64,000 nt of DNA, taken from contig ML682005.1 in assembly GCA_007922195.1 (NCBI GenBank), positions 41,470,531 through 41,534,530 of the forward strand, in the 5' to 3' direction. This DNA is from Podocnemis expansa (Eukaryota; Chordata; Testudines; Podocnemididae). The notes beneath the pieces are model-generated. The model was not told the DNA's origin and did not search any database. It saw only the letters and a program-made list of their open reading frames with translations. The position numbers and the translations under genes were made by a program. Positions 11,731 through 25,489 of the stretch are shown in pieces; the first letter of the stretch is position 1, and each line of letters begins with the position of its first letter.

Positions 11731-12879
11731 TTTCAGTCAGTAAGTACCTTGAAAAATTTATTAGTCACACAAGCATCATTGCCTCTTATAACAGAAACAT
11801 GAATTTTATAAAGTGCCTGGTTAAAGGTATGGAGAAGACAAGTGCTTTGAATTACTAAGCAACAATTGGCATCTTTACAGACAAAACAAACATTTCATAA
11901 ACATGGATTAGTAATGGATAGAAGTGCCCATTTCCCAGGTTAAAAATTCAATTAAATTTTTAATGCTAGAAAGGACATAGGTTTGTCAAGAACACATGAT
12001 GAGGAAGCTGGCAAAAAACAGGAGCCGCAGATGTTTAGATTTGGTGCTTATTTTCCAAAATATTTAGGTGAGACCAACATTAGTAGCATCCTTGTTAGCT
12101 TCAGAGACGTTTTTGGAAATGGGTATCTCCTTCTCTCTGAAAACAGTCAATACATGACAACATATCTGCCAAGTTTTCAAATTTTCACTATTCACTTTGC
12201 ACTAATTTTTTTTTTTTTTTTAAACTGGCAGTCTTTGTTACCAAACACATTCCACCTGCAAATTGCAGGATTCAAACACCGTACAAACAAAATGCAGACT
12301 TTATATTAATCTTTAACAGATCATCTTCTCCACAATGGGTTCTTGCTTTGTGCACACTTTAACAAGTTTAAGTACAAAGGAGTGTCGGTACTTATGTACA
12401 TGTGCACACATGCACATACTGGGCTACAGCCTATCAGCATTGAAACAGTGGCATGTGATTCAACAGCAGCAAACGATTCTGAGAACCAGCACAATGAAGG
12501 TGTGAGCTAGTTAATTTTGGGAGACACAAGGCCATAAAGTAGATAAAACACTCCTCTGTTAGAGGTTCTGTTTGTTTTTAAACGAATCATTCTTTCCTTA
12601 ACCACAAAAATCACTGGCTATCATCTAAAGTCCAACGAAGTCAATCAGAGTCTTTTTGTTGACTTTAGTGAGCCCTGAATCAGGTTTAAAGAGCATATGG
12701 ACTCTTCTGCCTGAGTCAAAGCTCCAAGCTGCTAAACCTTTTTAAAACTTCCTTTATTGTATACTATTATGCTAACAGAGATCCTACATCAACCTGAATG
12801 CAGCCTAAATTGTTGATTTGCTGCCCTCAGGCTTAACAATTGGTAGGAATTATGAAACCCATATCTGAAGTTCCAAAGG

Positions 12880-13560
12880 GGCAGCCATGTTAGTCTAGTA
12901 AAGCAAAAAAAGCAAGGAGTTTTGTGGCACTTAAAGACTAACAGATTAATTTATCACACGAGCTTTTGTGGGAGAAAATCCCACTTCGTCAGACGCTTTG
13001 AAGAGGGGGAACCTACAGAATGGGATGAAAATAAATGCAGGGGAGTGTAAGAAATGGGATCAGGTCATACTGCAACAGCAAATCAGAGCATTTGTAAAGA
13101 TTCATACTCTGGGAAACAGCACCTAGAGGAGGGTGAAGTCAAATTACCTGTTATAATGGGAAGAGAAGCCATAGTCATGATTTAGTCGTGACTATGGCTT
13201 CTCTTCCCATCATAACAAGTAATTTGACTTCACCCTCTTGTTATAATGAGAAGAGAAGCCATAGTCACAACTAAATCATGACTATGGCTTCTCTTCCCAT
13301 TATAACAGGTAATTTGACTTCACCCTCCTCTACGTGCTGTTTCCCAGAGTTTGTATCTTTACAAATGCTCTGATTTGCTGTTGCAGTATGACCTGATCTC
13401 ATGTCTTACGCTCCCCTGCATTTATTTTCATCTCATTCTGTAGGTTCCCCCTCTTCAAAGTGTCTGACTAAGTGGGATTTTCTCCCACAAAAGCTCACAC
13501 GGTAAATAAATCTGTTAGTCTTTAAGTGCCACAAGATTCCTTGCTTTATTTTTTCCATAT
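12880..13560. repeat. Penelope 3' ends in a head-to-head inverted array
   Basis: The left arm (12895-13180) is a reverse tail, and the right arm (13275-13560) is the same tail in plus orientation. Between them are two more inverted segments, plus at 13188-13237 and minus at 13238-13269, so the core alternates minus, plus, minus, plus. The core unit reads gtgactatggcttctcttcc. Inverted copies are known for Penelope elements, but the doubled core is unusual. Confidence 0.85.
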
Positions 13561-14979
13561 CTGAACAAAGATCATCAGAGAAGTTGATACTGCAATTCAT
13601 TAATCTCAGAAAGAAATTTCAAATCAAAGATATCTGTTAAGTAATAAAGTAGGTCCAGGAGGTGATTGAACATACTGGATGCTGTGTTTACTTTTGCCAG
13701 GGTTGAATTTGGCCCAAAGACTTGAGTAAATATTGTAAATTTCAGGGAACATGCAGTGTTTACTCCTATCTCAAGAATAAACATCAGGATGGCCAAACCT
13801 TTTCAACCCAATGATTATCACCAAGAACAGACTACTAACACAATAAATAGAACTGAAGTTGTATAAGGTCATGAAGAACCAAAGACCATGCCTGATGATG
13901 GGACCACCAAGAATCACAATGCAAAACATACTGTACAACATTAAATTCCAAATCAATTTAAAGGCTAATGACTGGTAGCAGGTCCCTCTCAAAGCTGCAG
14001 TGCCCCCTCCACCTTCAGGAGTTTCATGAACAACCTACTAAAATAGTTTGTTGAAAAAGTATGTTGGATACAGCTCTTCTTAAAAACAGGTCTATTTCTC
14101 AAAGTTAGAAATACTTTGGGCTCCCATGTCAAAAAGTAATAGCTTAAATGGTAATATAGCTTAGTTTCTATCAATGATTAACTAGTGTCTCCTTTACATT
14201 GTAATTCAGAAATCTCCTCCTGTTCAGATTACATAAGCAGCCATCAGTACCTTTGGAAAAGCTCCAACACAAACACAATGGTGATTCTATTTTTAAGTCT
14301 GTAAGGTATATTTAAAAGTTCCTTGATTACTGTTACAAATGAAATGACAGTTAAAAGAAAGATTTTAAAATCTCTTATTGGTTTTACCACTCAGGGTGAA
14401 AAAAATGTGATGCACTTCTGGTTATCCTTTTTTAATCATTTTAAGTGAGAAATGTGTGAACTAAGAAAACTAAAAAGCCTCACTCATCATCACATAAACC
14501 ACTCTTTCATTAAGGAGTCATCCACAAACCATTTTACTTTGTAAAATGCGCCTCACAAAAAAAGGTAATTTTCATAGATTTACAAATGGCATTTGGAAAA
14601 GTTAAAACAAAGTATAAACTATTATAAAAATGGTATGCTTCAGACCTCAAGTCATAAATGCAACATAAAATATATCCCAACGATCAGCTAAACAGTGAAT
14701 AGCTAGCTCTTCAGTATTATAAGACATGTATTTCTACAGAAGTCAATGGAATCTTTTTTATCTAACTTTAGTGGGTTTGGATCAGGTCCATTAAAAGTCT
14801 ACCATGGCTAAAAAATAAGGCTCAGATACACTCACAATGGCAGCCATATACGTACGTAAGTTAGATAGAAATAATCAAGAACACAAGAAATTATTTTACA
14901 ATTACATAATGACAGTTTCTAGTACTAGCTTTAATGTTTTGTTTTACTCATTCACAAATAAAAAGAAAGTGTAGGATTA

Positions 14980-15156
<177 letters not shown>

Positions 15157-17510
15157 CTAGTAAAATACGAGACCGTACTTTCATTCCAATGAAGGCAAAA
15201 GGAGTATATGATGTCCAGCACCTCAAAAGACTCAGTTCATTTCCTCCCAAGGTTGACCCAAAAATGTAGACGACGACCAACTCAGGGCCATTTCACTTTA
15301 AAACATTTAAAACTATTCAATACATGCATACGGTTTTGAGGCACGCGGGTCAAAGAGAAAGCAGCATGTGTGTCATGATGGCAGCACATGGATAATTTGA
15401 AAGCTTTATGGTTCAGTCAAAGGAAAATGAAAGTTAAGTTAAAAACAGAAGTAGTGAATGTGCAGCTTTCGAAGTAATAAAGACCCCCTTTGGGTCTATC
15501 AGGAAAAGAGGTCAGGGTTCAGTGGAGTTTAACTAATACATGTTAGGGGACACTGACTTCTCTTTCTAACCTAGGTCTAACCCTTTCTTTATCAGATAAA
15601 CAGGAAAAGATGTTGCAAAAAAAAGGACTGGAATATTTTGTACAGATGAACTAGTACTGTGGAGCACTATGTTTTGCATTTAAAAAAAAAAAAGACTTCT
15701 GATGCAGATAACATAGTAGAGAACTTGTTTTAGGAATCTGAAGCCTTCATTCCAGTCATAATGGCCACTTATCTTGTGAAATTCGACAGATAAATACATA
15801 CTGGCCTTTACACAGTCTCGAAATCACACAGCAGACTATTTTCCTAAATAAACATAAGAATCAGGATGCTGGTACCATTTGTATTATGCCAGCACCACTC
15901 TACTGAAAGAAAAAAAAGGGAGAAAAAATTCTCACTGTATTTGAGATTCTGCATTCCATAAATTTATTTCCCATTTTAAAATGGGTGATGGAATGTTTAT
16001 TAGAGAGACACCTGCAAAGTAATGATGGAAACAATTTATAAAATATTCATTACCAGAATAAATCTATCAACAAACAAACTGCAGCAATACAATGAGGTGT
16101 GAAATATAGTTTTCTGCACAAGTTCAGAGGCTCTAATCTAGCTAAGCTTTCCTTGGCAGAACATTCTCTCTCTCTCGAATAAATTTGCCTCTTATGCCAG
16201 TACCCAAAATAGACAATAAAAAAGGCTAATATTGAAGTTCACTTCAATGGACAAGAAATAGTGCATCACACAGAAATGTTTTATCTGTATTTATCATATG
16301 TCTATTTATCTTACACACCAGCAGCTACACTACAGGCACTGAGCATTTTTTTTTTGTTTGTATATGTATGGCTGCCATGTATACTGCTGATACATGTAAC
16401 TTTCATTGCCTTTCCAAAACTCCAGGCCATATTTTGTATATACATATAAGCTGTTGCTCTGAAGATGCATTACCTTGTTTCCTGTAAAAGAAAACAACAG
16501 TAACTGGATGTATGCATCAACTTATTGCACAGACAAATTCAGGTTAGCCTATGAGAAGGTGCAAATAGCTGTGCTTCAACTTTGCAGGAATTTGTTAGAG
16601 AGAAAATTTTAAAAATATTTGGGATTATTTAATGAATATTTGCTTCTAGAGAAATTTCAAGGTGGCACACTGATAATGTATTAAACATTTTATTAACTAG
16701 TTAAAGAAATATATTTTACATTTCCTTCAGTTTTTGCTTGAAAAAAAAAGATGGTGATTTTTTTATGGATAAGGTGTCTCTTAGTGATCTTCTAAGCACT
16801 CTGCAATAGAACCAATATGCCACATTAAGATCAGAAATAAAAATTGACTAAAGATTCACATAAATTTAGCAGAAAAAGTACAGAAGATGCAGTTATAATT
16901 TTGGCCTTGTTAATCATGGCTCTGATTTAATTCTAGTGACTAGTGGACATTTTCTTTCCTAACTACACTTTGAAAATCTATGTAGCTCCATAAAAGTACT
17001 CAAATACTATCTTTTTTAACATACATTCTCTGGCGGGTCCTCTCTACTTCTTGGCTGTAGCTGATTCTCTGCTGGCTGCTTTAAAGCTAAATATGAATAC
17101 ACTGTCAAAGGGGCAGAAGTAAGAAAAAAAGGCAGTATGAGAAGTAAATGCTGCTTTGATGCACTGGATTTATTGAAGGGTAGCAAATATCCTTCCCTCC
17201 TCACACTTTAGCCAAAACAGTTCTACCCCAGTCAGCACAATCTACATTCGCTGCTGAGATCGTATAGCCTCACCAGCATGAGGCCCTGAGATCACTGAGC
17301 TGGGACCTAGGAAAATGTAATAGTGCAGCAGCAGGAGGCTAAATTTCCATAATCAATCAGTCTGTCCCTTCTGACAACTTAGAACAAATTCTGGCATCAG
17401 CTCCAGTAACGAAGCAGAAGAGAAAAACCTAGCTGCAACCAGGAATAGCAGGAGAGCTTGATAAGACGACAAAATACTTGGAACAGTAAGGTGTTTTAAA
17501 AGAAACCAGA

Positions 17511-17578
17511 GGTGAAATACTGACCCCATTCAACTCAATGGCAAAATGATATTCAATCCAATGGGCCAGGATTTCACC
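17511..17578. repeat. 68-bp palindromic element
   Basis: Starts GGTGAAATACTGACCCCATT and ends AATGGGCCAGGATTTCACC, with a second inner pair (actcaatgg and ccaatgg). An imperfect hairpin spans the whole element. Such palindromes recur in amniote introns. Confidence 0.65.
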
Positions 17579-18782
17579 TTAAGACTACCAATACACACCA
17601 CAGATACCTCACAAAATCTGACTGTGCAGTTAAGGGAATCCAACCATGATTTAACACACTGTTTACAGAACAAAGTCATTAAACAACCATTTTTAACGAA
17701 GACTCTTTGTTAAATCTCAAACAAAATGATCTTTTGGTATTATCTGCACAGACACCTATTCTGATCTTCTATTAGAATAACCATATTAATACAATAAGGT
17801 TAAAAAAATCAGTTCGTTTTAACAATGGAATATTATTCATTCTCTCTCATCATTCAGAAAACAGAATACCACCACTACTAAATACTGTTTGCTACACAAT
17901 AACCTAGATAAACTCCCAGTTCCTGATGATACGACAAGTTAAAACAGAGATGTGTTCATACCTGATCTGTGATTAACTATGATTTTACATACATCATTCC
18001 AGTGACAATGTTTACTTCTGAAAGTCATATTGTTCCTTCTTCTTACATGCATTAGCTCTAAACCAATTTGCCCATAAAAAATATCAGAATGGAATTCCTG
18101 CTTAGGTCTTTTTTGAACTGAAGGAAATGTAACATTTGTATACCAATATTGTACTTAATGCCTCCGCAATTTAAAAGAGTCAACTAACTTAACTTCTGCA
18201 TTTTTAAGAAGGCTAAACTTTTAACTGAATGTTCAGCTGTAAAGATTTAACTAAGGAGAAACCAACTATATTTCAAAACCCAAGTTTGTACATCAATAGT
18301 TAACTACCGTTTTGGCTAAATTTCTCTTGTATGCCCCCACTATTTTATGTTTAGAACCATTCTGTTTGTAGCTGTGACAAACAGGGTGTGCTCAGTCACC
18401 CAAGTCCTGTGCTTCAGATCTTGGCAGCCAGCTGAGGCAGAGCTTTTGTACCTCCAAACTCCCAGTATTATAGCTCCCCAGTCCCTCCTGCCCTGGGGCT
18501 GAGCTCTCCAGCCTGCAGGCCACTGGCCTGAGGTCCCAAGGCCCATCTGGGTAAGTTTGCCCTGACTACCTGTATCTCCCAGGTGCTGGCAACAACAGCT
18601 GCTGGCTAGCTTCATCCGGCTCGGTTGTCCCCAGCTCTGTTCCGCTCCAAATACATGCTCCACTCCTAACTCCATCTCCAAATGCCACATCCAAAACTCT
18701 CACAGCCTGACTGAACAGAGGTTTTTTTACCTACTGTGGTCAATAACTCTCACTGGGCTCTGGTGCCTTAATTAGCCTAGGG

Positions 18783-18970
18783 CAGTGGTTTTCAGACTTC
18801 AGGTTGGGACCCAGTACTGCAATAACAGACCCTCAGGTACTGGGTTGCAGAGCTCCCTGCTGCCACCACTGAACAACTGGAATGCCCTGCTGAAAGACAC
18901 AATTGTTGAGTTGCACGTATAAATGATTTTTTTCAGCTGGGTCCCCAGAAATAAAGTTTGAAAGCCACTG
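18783..18970 (+). mobile_element. 188-bp hAT-type MITE, copy 1
   Basis: It starts CAGTGGTTTTCAGACTT and ends TTTGAAAGCCACTG. The flanking octamers GCCTAGGG and GCCCAGAG match at 6 of 8. The inner text gttgggacccagtactg is shared with the copy at 39268, in the same orientation. Confidence 0.8.
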
Positions 18971-19073
18971 GCCCAGAGTAGCCCTAGCCTGGTTACCCAA
19001 GAAACAGAAATTTGCTTATCCTGGGGCTGATGTCTGTTTTTTTGTGCTGTATTGCAAATGACAAGTGGTTAAG

Positions 19074-19298
19074 ATGCCAGAGCTGCCAAAATCTGTTCCT
19101 GATCCTAAAAAGGTGTCTAAGAAGGCTGTGACCAAGACTCAGAAGAAAGGAGCTAAGAAACGAAAGAAGTCTAAGAAGGAGAGTTATTCCATCTATGTCT
19201 ATAAGGCACTGAAACAGGTTCATGCTGAGAGAGAACTGGCAAAACATGTCGTGTCTGAAGGCACCAAGACCGTCACCAAGTAGACTAGTTCCAAATAA
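19074..19298 (+). pseudogene. Histone H2B pseudogene with internal deletion
   Basis: The frame starts [13 protein letters not shown], continues with a lysine-rich tail and [17 protein letters not shown], all typical of H2B residues 1 to about 49. It then jumps to [16 protein letters not shown], the C-terminal helix region. About 55 residues covering most of the histone fold are missing. The normal tyrosine codon after VTK is TAG, and the following ACT AGT TCC AAA TAA still spells the usual TSSK ending. No poly-A tail is visible. It is antisense to CARMIL1 inside an intron. It cannot make a functional nucleosomal H2B. Confidence 0.85.
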
Positions 19299-19642
19299 AC
19301 TCAAAATTACCACCATCCTGCAGCCATCAGGCCTGGCTCTGTCACAAGCATGTGAAATATTCTGCTTGACTTGTAGACAAAAGGTACCCCATTATATTGA
19401 GTCCATTGCCATTTAGCTGAAAAGCGATCTCCATGAAACGAACAAGCCCAAGTTTAATGAAATTCACGGTTACACTAAAAAACATTCAACACCTATGGGT
19501 AAATCTCGAGTTAATGGACACTTGCAAACTAAAAGAATTCTCAGTCGCCTATGAACAGGAGATATTTACAACACAATTACACCATGCACAATGCTTTGTT
19601 ATCCGAGCAAAGCAGAATGAGGATGCAGTAATCCTCTTATTA

Positions 19643-19801
<159 letters not shown>

Positions 19802-20414
19802 TTATATTATCTTCCACATTGACATGACACTCAAAAACTTAAATGACCCTATTACGTGAAAGAATGGAAAAGACCAAATTTGTCAATTGCAGATGAACAA
19901 TATTTGCCTCAGTGTAGTCAGATTTGTTTATACAATTTGCTGTCTTTCAGCACAGCAATCTTATAAACTTTATCTCACAACACACCAAAGGACTCTCATC
20001 CAAAGCTTTGAGTGTTTTTAGATATACAGATATACACACACCTATATACACATTTCAAACACACAGCAAAACAGGAGCTACAAAACAGTTGAATGCAACT
20101 CAATTTCTCCTCTCTACTGCATGAGTTGATCATCAGTCATGTGACCAATACAGTTTAACAACCACCATGCTTTCCCACCAAGCAGAAATTCTGCCCTTAC
20201 ATGCATCACTTCCAGGAGCACCATTTAGGAGGAGTGGGAAGGGCGGACTTCTGACTCCTTGAATTCCAGTACACATCTAAACCCCACGTAGAGCAACCAA
20301 CTGTTGTTCGTTGTAGAATGGGGCTGACCCCAGCTTGTGCCCCTAGGACAGGGAGTCAGTATTTTATTTACAAAGAGAGGCAGGTTGATTAACATAAGAG
20401 CGAGCTGGTGTTTA

Positions 20415-20605
20415 GATTAACGAGGAGTCTAGTGGCACTTTTAAAGAAAATCCCACTTCCTCAGATCCCTGAAGATGGAGAGGTACCAAGTGAGATTTTC
20501 CTGACAAAATCTCATGGGAAAAAACCAAACCAAACCAAAACTTGTTAGTCTTTAGAAGTGCCACTAGGCTCCTTGTTTATTTTCCTGACCTAGACTAACA
20601 TAGCC
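20415..20605. repeat. Penelope 3' tails, inverted pair
   Basis: A reverse tail (aacgaggagtctagtggcac) at 20419-20450 is followed by a plus tail (cttgttagtctttagaagtg) at 20541-20605. The two are joined through a short stretch with CAAAC repeats. Confidence 0.75.
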
Positions 20606-20911
20606 ACCCCTTTGGAACTCATTTATATTAAGAATCTGGAAGTCATTACATCAGATGAGCCTGTAAAACAGGAATCCCTGGGGAAGGGTAGGGAAAGGAA
20701 GGGAAGGGAAAGGAAGGAGGGCAGGAAGTGGGGAGGAGATGTTTTAGAGAGAATGCAGGGACTCAGAAAATACCAAGGCATTCAGCAAAGGGGGACAGGT
20801 GAAAACAAGGAGCCAAAACCAAGGGAAGAGATAGCAGTGGTATACATTTCCATGCTACCTATGGCCCTTAAGATACCTGATCACCATAATATTTGAGCAC
20901 AATATCTAACT

Positions 20912-21435
20912 CAGTGGTTTGCAACCAGTGTGCCGTGAGAACTGTCCAAGTGCACCATGAAATTTTGTACAAAGGTAATGAAAATCAATGTAAAACAAAC
21001 ATTGTTTCATCTTCAACAATATTCTATCAAACCAAAATTACACCTCATAGAACTTGTGAAAATTAATCATCAAACTAAAAATGAGGTATCAGTCTTTAGA
21101 TTCTAAAACACGAACATTCTAAACGCAGGTGGCTAAAGGCCAAGATTGAGATGAAGTTTTATGTATCGGAAACATCAATGCATTTGATCCTTCTTTAACT
21201 TGTTGTAAACACTATGGTGCAAACCTCTCTAGTAAGACTCACGTGATAAACACATCTGTTCATTTTTAAAAGTGCCACTAGACTCCTTGTTTGCTCTAGT
21301 GAGACCATAACCATAGTAAATGCAAGTAAACGTGATGTTCATAAGCAATGAATTCAGCTGAAAAAAGCCGAAGTGTTGGGGAATTGTTTGTCTCATTGAA
21401 GCGTGTCATGTTACTGAAAAGGTTGGGAACCACTG
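20912..21435. mobile_element. hAT-type element with CAGTGGTTTGCAACC ends, nested Penelope tail
   Basis: It runs from CAGTGGTTTGCAACC to GGTTGGGAACCACTG. The flanking octamers ATCTAACT and TTCTAACC match at 6 of 8. A Penelope 3' tail (aaagtgccactagactcctt) lies inside, around 21220-21320, so the Penelope fragment inserted later. Confidence 0.7.
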
Positions 21436-21502
21436 TTCTAACCTATGTCTTCTCACAGCCTCCTTGGGGGGCAGTGCAGTGCTGCATCCCCATACTAGAG
21501 AT

Positions 21503-21684
21503 CAGTGGTTCTCAATCACTGTGTTGGGGCACATTGCTGCGTCACCACACAGGGGTTAAGTGTGTTGTGGAGAGCTGGGGAGATGGCTGGATTTAGCCTG
21601 GGGGTAAGGGTGGGCTGGTGCGTCCTGTAGCGGCACAACATGCTCCCAAGTGTGTCACGACCTACAAAAAGTTGAGGACCACTG
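21503..21684. mobile_element. hAT-type MITE, 182 bp
   Basis: The termini are CAGTGGTTCTCAA and TTGAGGACCACTG. The flanks CTAGAGAT and CTATAGTT match at 6 of 8. The internal sequence differs from the 188-bp family. Confidence 0.75.
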
Positions 21685-21719
21685 CTATAGTTGGGGTAAT
21701 GAGGCACAGAGAAACTAAA

Positions 21720-21851
21720 GGCCAGATTTTCAGAGGTATTTAAACATCTAGTGAGATAATTCAAAAGCACTAAGAAGGTTAAGTGCTTTGTAAAGCTCAC
21801 TAGACGCCTAGCTGCATCTTTACGTAACTAAAAACCTTTGAAATTCTGGCC
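21720..21851. repeat. Short inverted-repeat element with GGCCAGAWTTTCA ends
   Basis: It starts GGCCAGATTTTCAGAGGTA and ends CTTTGAAATTCTGGCC, a 16-bp imperfect inverted repeat. It seems to interrupt an older MIR-like stretch (gaggcacagagaaact before, actgaggtcacacag after). No clear target duplication. Confidence 0.5.
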
Positions 21852-23311
21852 CAAAGACACTGGACTGAGGTCACACAGAAAACGCATAGGGGAAGTAAAG
21901 CACCACTAGTTCCCTATTCACTAGACAAGTGTTTCTCCCTGATGCACACTGCAAAAAAGAGCAGAATCTGACAGATGGAGACAAAACCAAAAAGGCCAAT
22001 TCTCTAATACTTCAGCAAATAGTCCTGAGTAGTTGGAAAGGCTGTCACATCTGACAGCATGAACAGCAGCACAGAGTTGAGGAGGAAGGAAGAAGAAAGG
22101 CAGAGCGAAGAAGAGTCAGATGAGAGGAAATCACTTAAACCCCCCAAAAATGGCAGGTTCTGCCCCATGCTGTGTTGTACACCAATGACTGCTGTACAGT
22201 TTTACATTTTAGCTAAAAAACATTTGTTTTTGTCACTTTTTCTTCTGAGTTAAAGAAAGGAAGGAACGAAGAAGTGCCCTGTGAGTATCAGATGTGTTTA
22301 TGCCTCAGATTCTTAGGGTTTCAGCTGTATTCAGACCAATCTCAGAACAAAGAACAGAAACTGTATTCACAGAGTCTGCAAAGTCAACAATTTTTATCAT
22401 AATTTGTATTATTCACTGAGCACCATCACTGGCTCAGCACTGTTCAGAATAGGCCAGAAAATGCAGTCCCTGAGCCAAAGCACATCAAATGTGTAGTTTT
22501 AGATAATACAGCTCAGATATTTAGGTGTGAAGTGTATGGTTATTCAGCAAGTATTACTGTCTGAGAGAGGAGGTGATGACAGCAATAGAAGTTTTACCTG
22601 ATTTAAGACTGGAAGAGTTGACCTTATAACTTTTTTCCCCCAAGAGGAAAAGTTGCCCAGAGCTCCTATGCCTGTTTTCCTTTCCTGACTTCAATGGCCT
22701 TGATATACTGCAGAAGACTCAATTTTTTTCCTCAGCTTTAAAATGTGGAATTTTCTTGGTGTTTGATTTGAATTTGAAATATTGTCCGGTGAGAACTGCA
22801 ACTCAATCACTGTAGTTTTGTATTTTTAGAGCTTTTTGGAAAGGAACTAGTCTTAAACACAAGTGAAAGCAGTGCTGCCAACACTCAAGAGTCTCGTCAT
22901 GATTATCATTCTCCTCAAAGCCCAGCTCCTGGAGTCCAGTTGATAAGTGATGATTTCAGCTTTCAGTCTTCAAGCAAAAGTAAGTTTCTAGCCCTCATGG
23001 CCATGAAGAAAGCTTCAAAATGTAACCCCAGTTCAGTCTAGGGGCTTAAAAAGCAGGAGGCAATTTAAAAACACCCAAACTATTATTTTTAAATCAATCT
23101 CAGGTTTTTCAGTGAGCCTGACTAAATTTTGGAACATGTGGGGTTGACCACACAGTGAAAGTGTCTTGAAAAGTATCAGTTTCACTCCTGTTTAAAGTCA
23201 GTTTCTAGCCTATAATATGTAGTATGGTAACACCCCTACAGCTTGAGGTGTGCCTCAAACTCACAAGGCCTGTTTCTAGTTGGATTCTTCTGAAAGATGC
23301 ATGATCTATTT

Positions 23312-23499
23312 CAGTGGTTTTTTAAACTTTTTTCTCATGACCCAGTTAATAAAAAAATAATTTATGCCCATGACCCAACAATTACATCTTTGCACAATGC
23401 ATTCCAATCTTTTGGTGGCAGCAGCAGGGGTGCTGCATCCTAGTACCTGAGGGTCTGCAACCCAGTAATGAGTCCTGACCTGTGGTTTAAAAACAATGA
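23312..23499 (-). mobile_element. 188-bp hAT-type MITE, copy 2, perfect TSD ATCTATTT
   Basis: Flanked by ATCTATTT at 23304-23311 and 23500-23507. The left terminus is CAGTGGTTTTTTAAAC and the right terminus is decayed. The orientation is opposite to copies 1 and 3. Confidence 0.82.
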
Positions 23500-25152
23500 A
23501 TCTATTTCAAACTCAGTGAATTGCAAAAAGTAAGTAACCTAAAATAAGTGATAGAAAGTAATCTAGATTTTTCTACATTCATTTCAACTGCTGTATTCAA
23601 GAGTCAGAACATACATTAAAATTTTAAACCTAACCACTGTCCCTTAAGTGACTACCAAAAGAAGTCAGGAGATGTTACTAATAGAGCTGAATGGTGTTAA
23701 TATTTATTTAATTTTCTTCCATCACAGAGGAATTAGGACAGTGCTCCTGACAGCTAATTTCTAAGTATTAAATCTGCAAAAAAAAACACCCTAGAGTTTT
23801 CAGGTGCTTAAGTAGAAGCACCTGAAATCACAGTTAAAACTGCCTGTCTCACACAACCAAAATCTGAAATCGTGCCCTTAATTAGTTCTCCATCAGCATC
23901 TGCTCAAACAGATACACTTTGCAGAGTACCCAGAAGGCCAACAAACAGGCTATTTCTGACCTACTGGAAAAAGATGGGAGCAAGCATTCCAGACAAAATG
24001 GGGGCTTTATGGACTTCTCTCTGCTCAGTGCCCTTTATAATCAGGAGGGTCAAGTTCAGGCGCCAGTGTAAAACAGCCCAAGGAGAGAGTCAGTCTCTCC
24101 AGTAAGCAAGATCAAAGCTGATTAGGGCTCTGTAGGTCTAAAACTCCATAAACTCCCTCTTGAAACCAACAGGCAGATTTTAAATCATTAACTTTTGGTT
24201 CAACCTGCTCTTTTTCTTACAATAAAAAGCCCTTATTTCCTGGAACCAACAACTAGAGACAGTACAGCTAAATTGCTCAACACTTGCTCTTAATTTTGTT
24301 GTATTGAATGACAAGAATTCCTTTAAGGGAAAATCCTACCTGCAGAGTATGACATGAGTGATTGCCTTGTGTATAACGGGGAACTCCAAGAGCCAAAGGA
24401 CCAAGAATCCTCCCTCTGGATATGAAGTAGCAGCAGAACCCTGAAAATCCACTGGCCCTAGTAGCAGGAGACCAATGCTGGTCACACACACCTTCTTAGG
24501 GGAAGCCCTGATAGGCTTTTTTTGTTTGTTTTTTTTTAACTGGGGAGAGATGAACTGAGCAGATGTCAAGTGGGAGCAAGTAACCACACCTGGCAGTTTA
24601 TCACAGCAAAGGCATGATCATGAACTGAGAGGGAATCATCCCTAAAAGTAGGGGATATTCAAGCACAGACACTCATTAAGGAGAAAATGCTGTTTTGAGC
24701 TTTAACAATGCTCTTCACAACTTATTTAATCTTTTATTCTTCTCTCAACCCTTAGCCACTGTTATCACCACTGTCTCAAGGCTTGATTCTATGCTCTACC
24801 CCAATTTGTGGCTCCCTACATCATACTATCCATATCCCACTCACAGAAATTCCCTTCATGGCTTTCCTTCCCTTTAGAAAGGAGTAGTGGCACTGCCTAG
24901 GGAACAGTGGAGTCAGTTCTGCTAGATTTCTGCCTGCTGACAGGTCCCAAACATAAGGGTTAGACTCCTGGCCATCTTCTGCCACTTCAAGGCCACAAGC
25001 CTTAGCAAACTAGATAATCCAGTCCACAGTCTTCATGGTAATCAGTATTCTGGTTATTATGTGCACTCCCATTCTTCTAACATGGCCTATCTAGTCAGCG
25101 TGCCTTATTTCAGGCAACTCACTAACCTTCTATTACTGCACTGCCTAGACTA

Positions 25153-25489
25153 CAGTAGAACTTCACTTATGAACACCAGAATTATGAACTCACCAGCCAC
25201 TCATACACCACATTTGGAACTGGGAGTATGCAATTAGGGAGCAGGAGAGACCACCCTACCCTCACAAAAACAAAGGCAGCAAATACAGTACAGTGCTGTG
25301 TTTAACAAATTACTCCAAAAAAGGGGGAAAACAGCATTTTTCTTCTGCATACTAAGTTTCAAAGCTGTATTAGGTCAATGTTCAGTTGTAAACTTTTGAA
25401 AGAACAACTATAATCTTTTGTTCAGTTACAAATATTTCAGATTTATGAACAACTTCCATTCAAGCTGTTTGCAACTCTGAGGTCTACTA
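25153..25489. mobile_element. pogo/Tigger-type MITE
   Basis: Starts CAGTAGAACTTCACTTATGA and ends with AACTCTGAGGTCTACTA, imperfect inverted ends, flanked by TA on both sides. The TA target and the termini fit Tc1/mariner Tigger elements. No transposase. Confidence 0.7.

Noticed and set aside
13129..13326. Possible CRISPR-like repeat array
   Set aside because: The units are inverted, not direct, match a Penelope boundary, and the host is a vertebrate.
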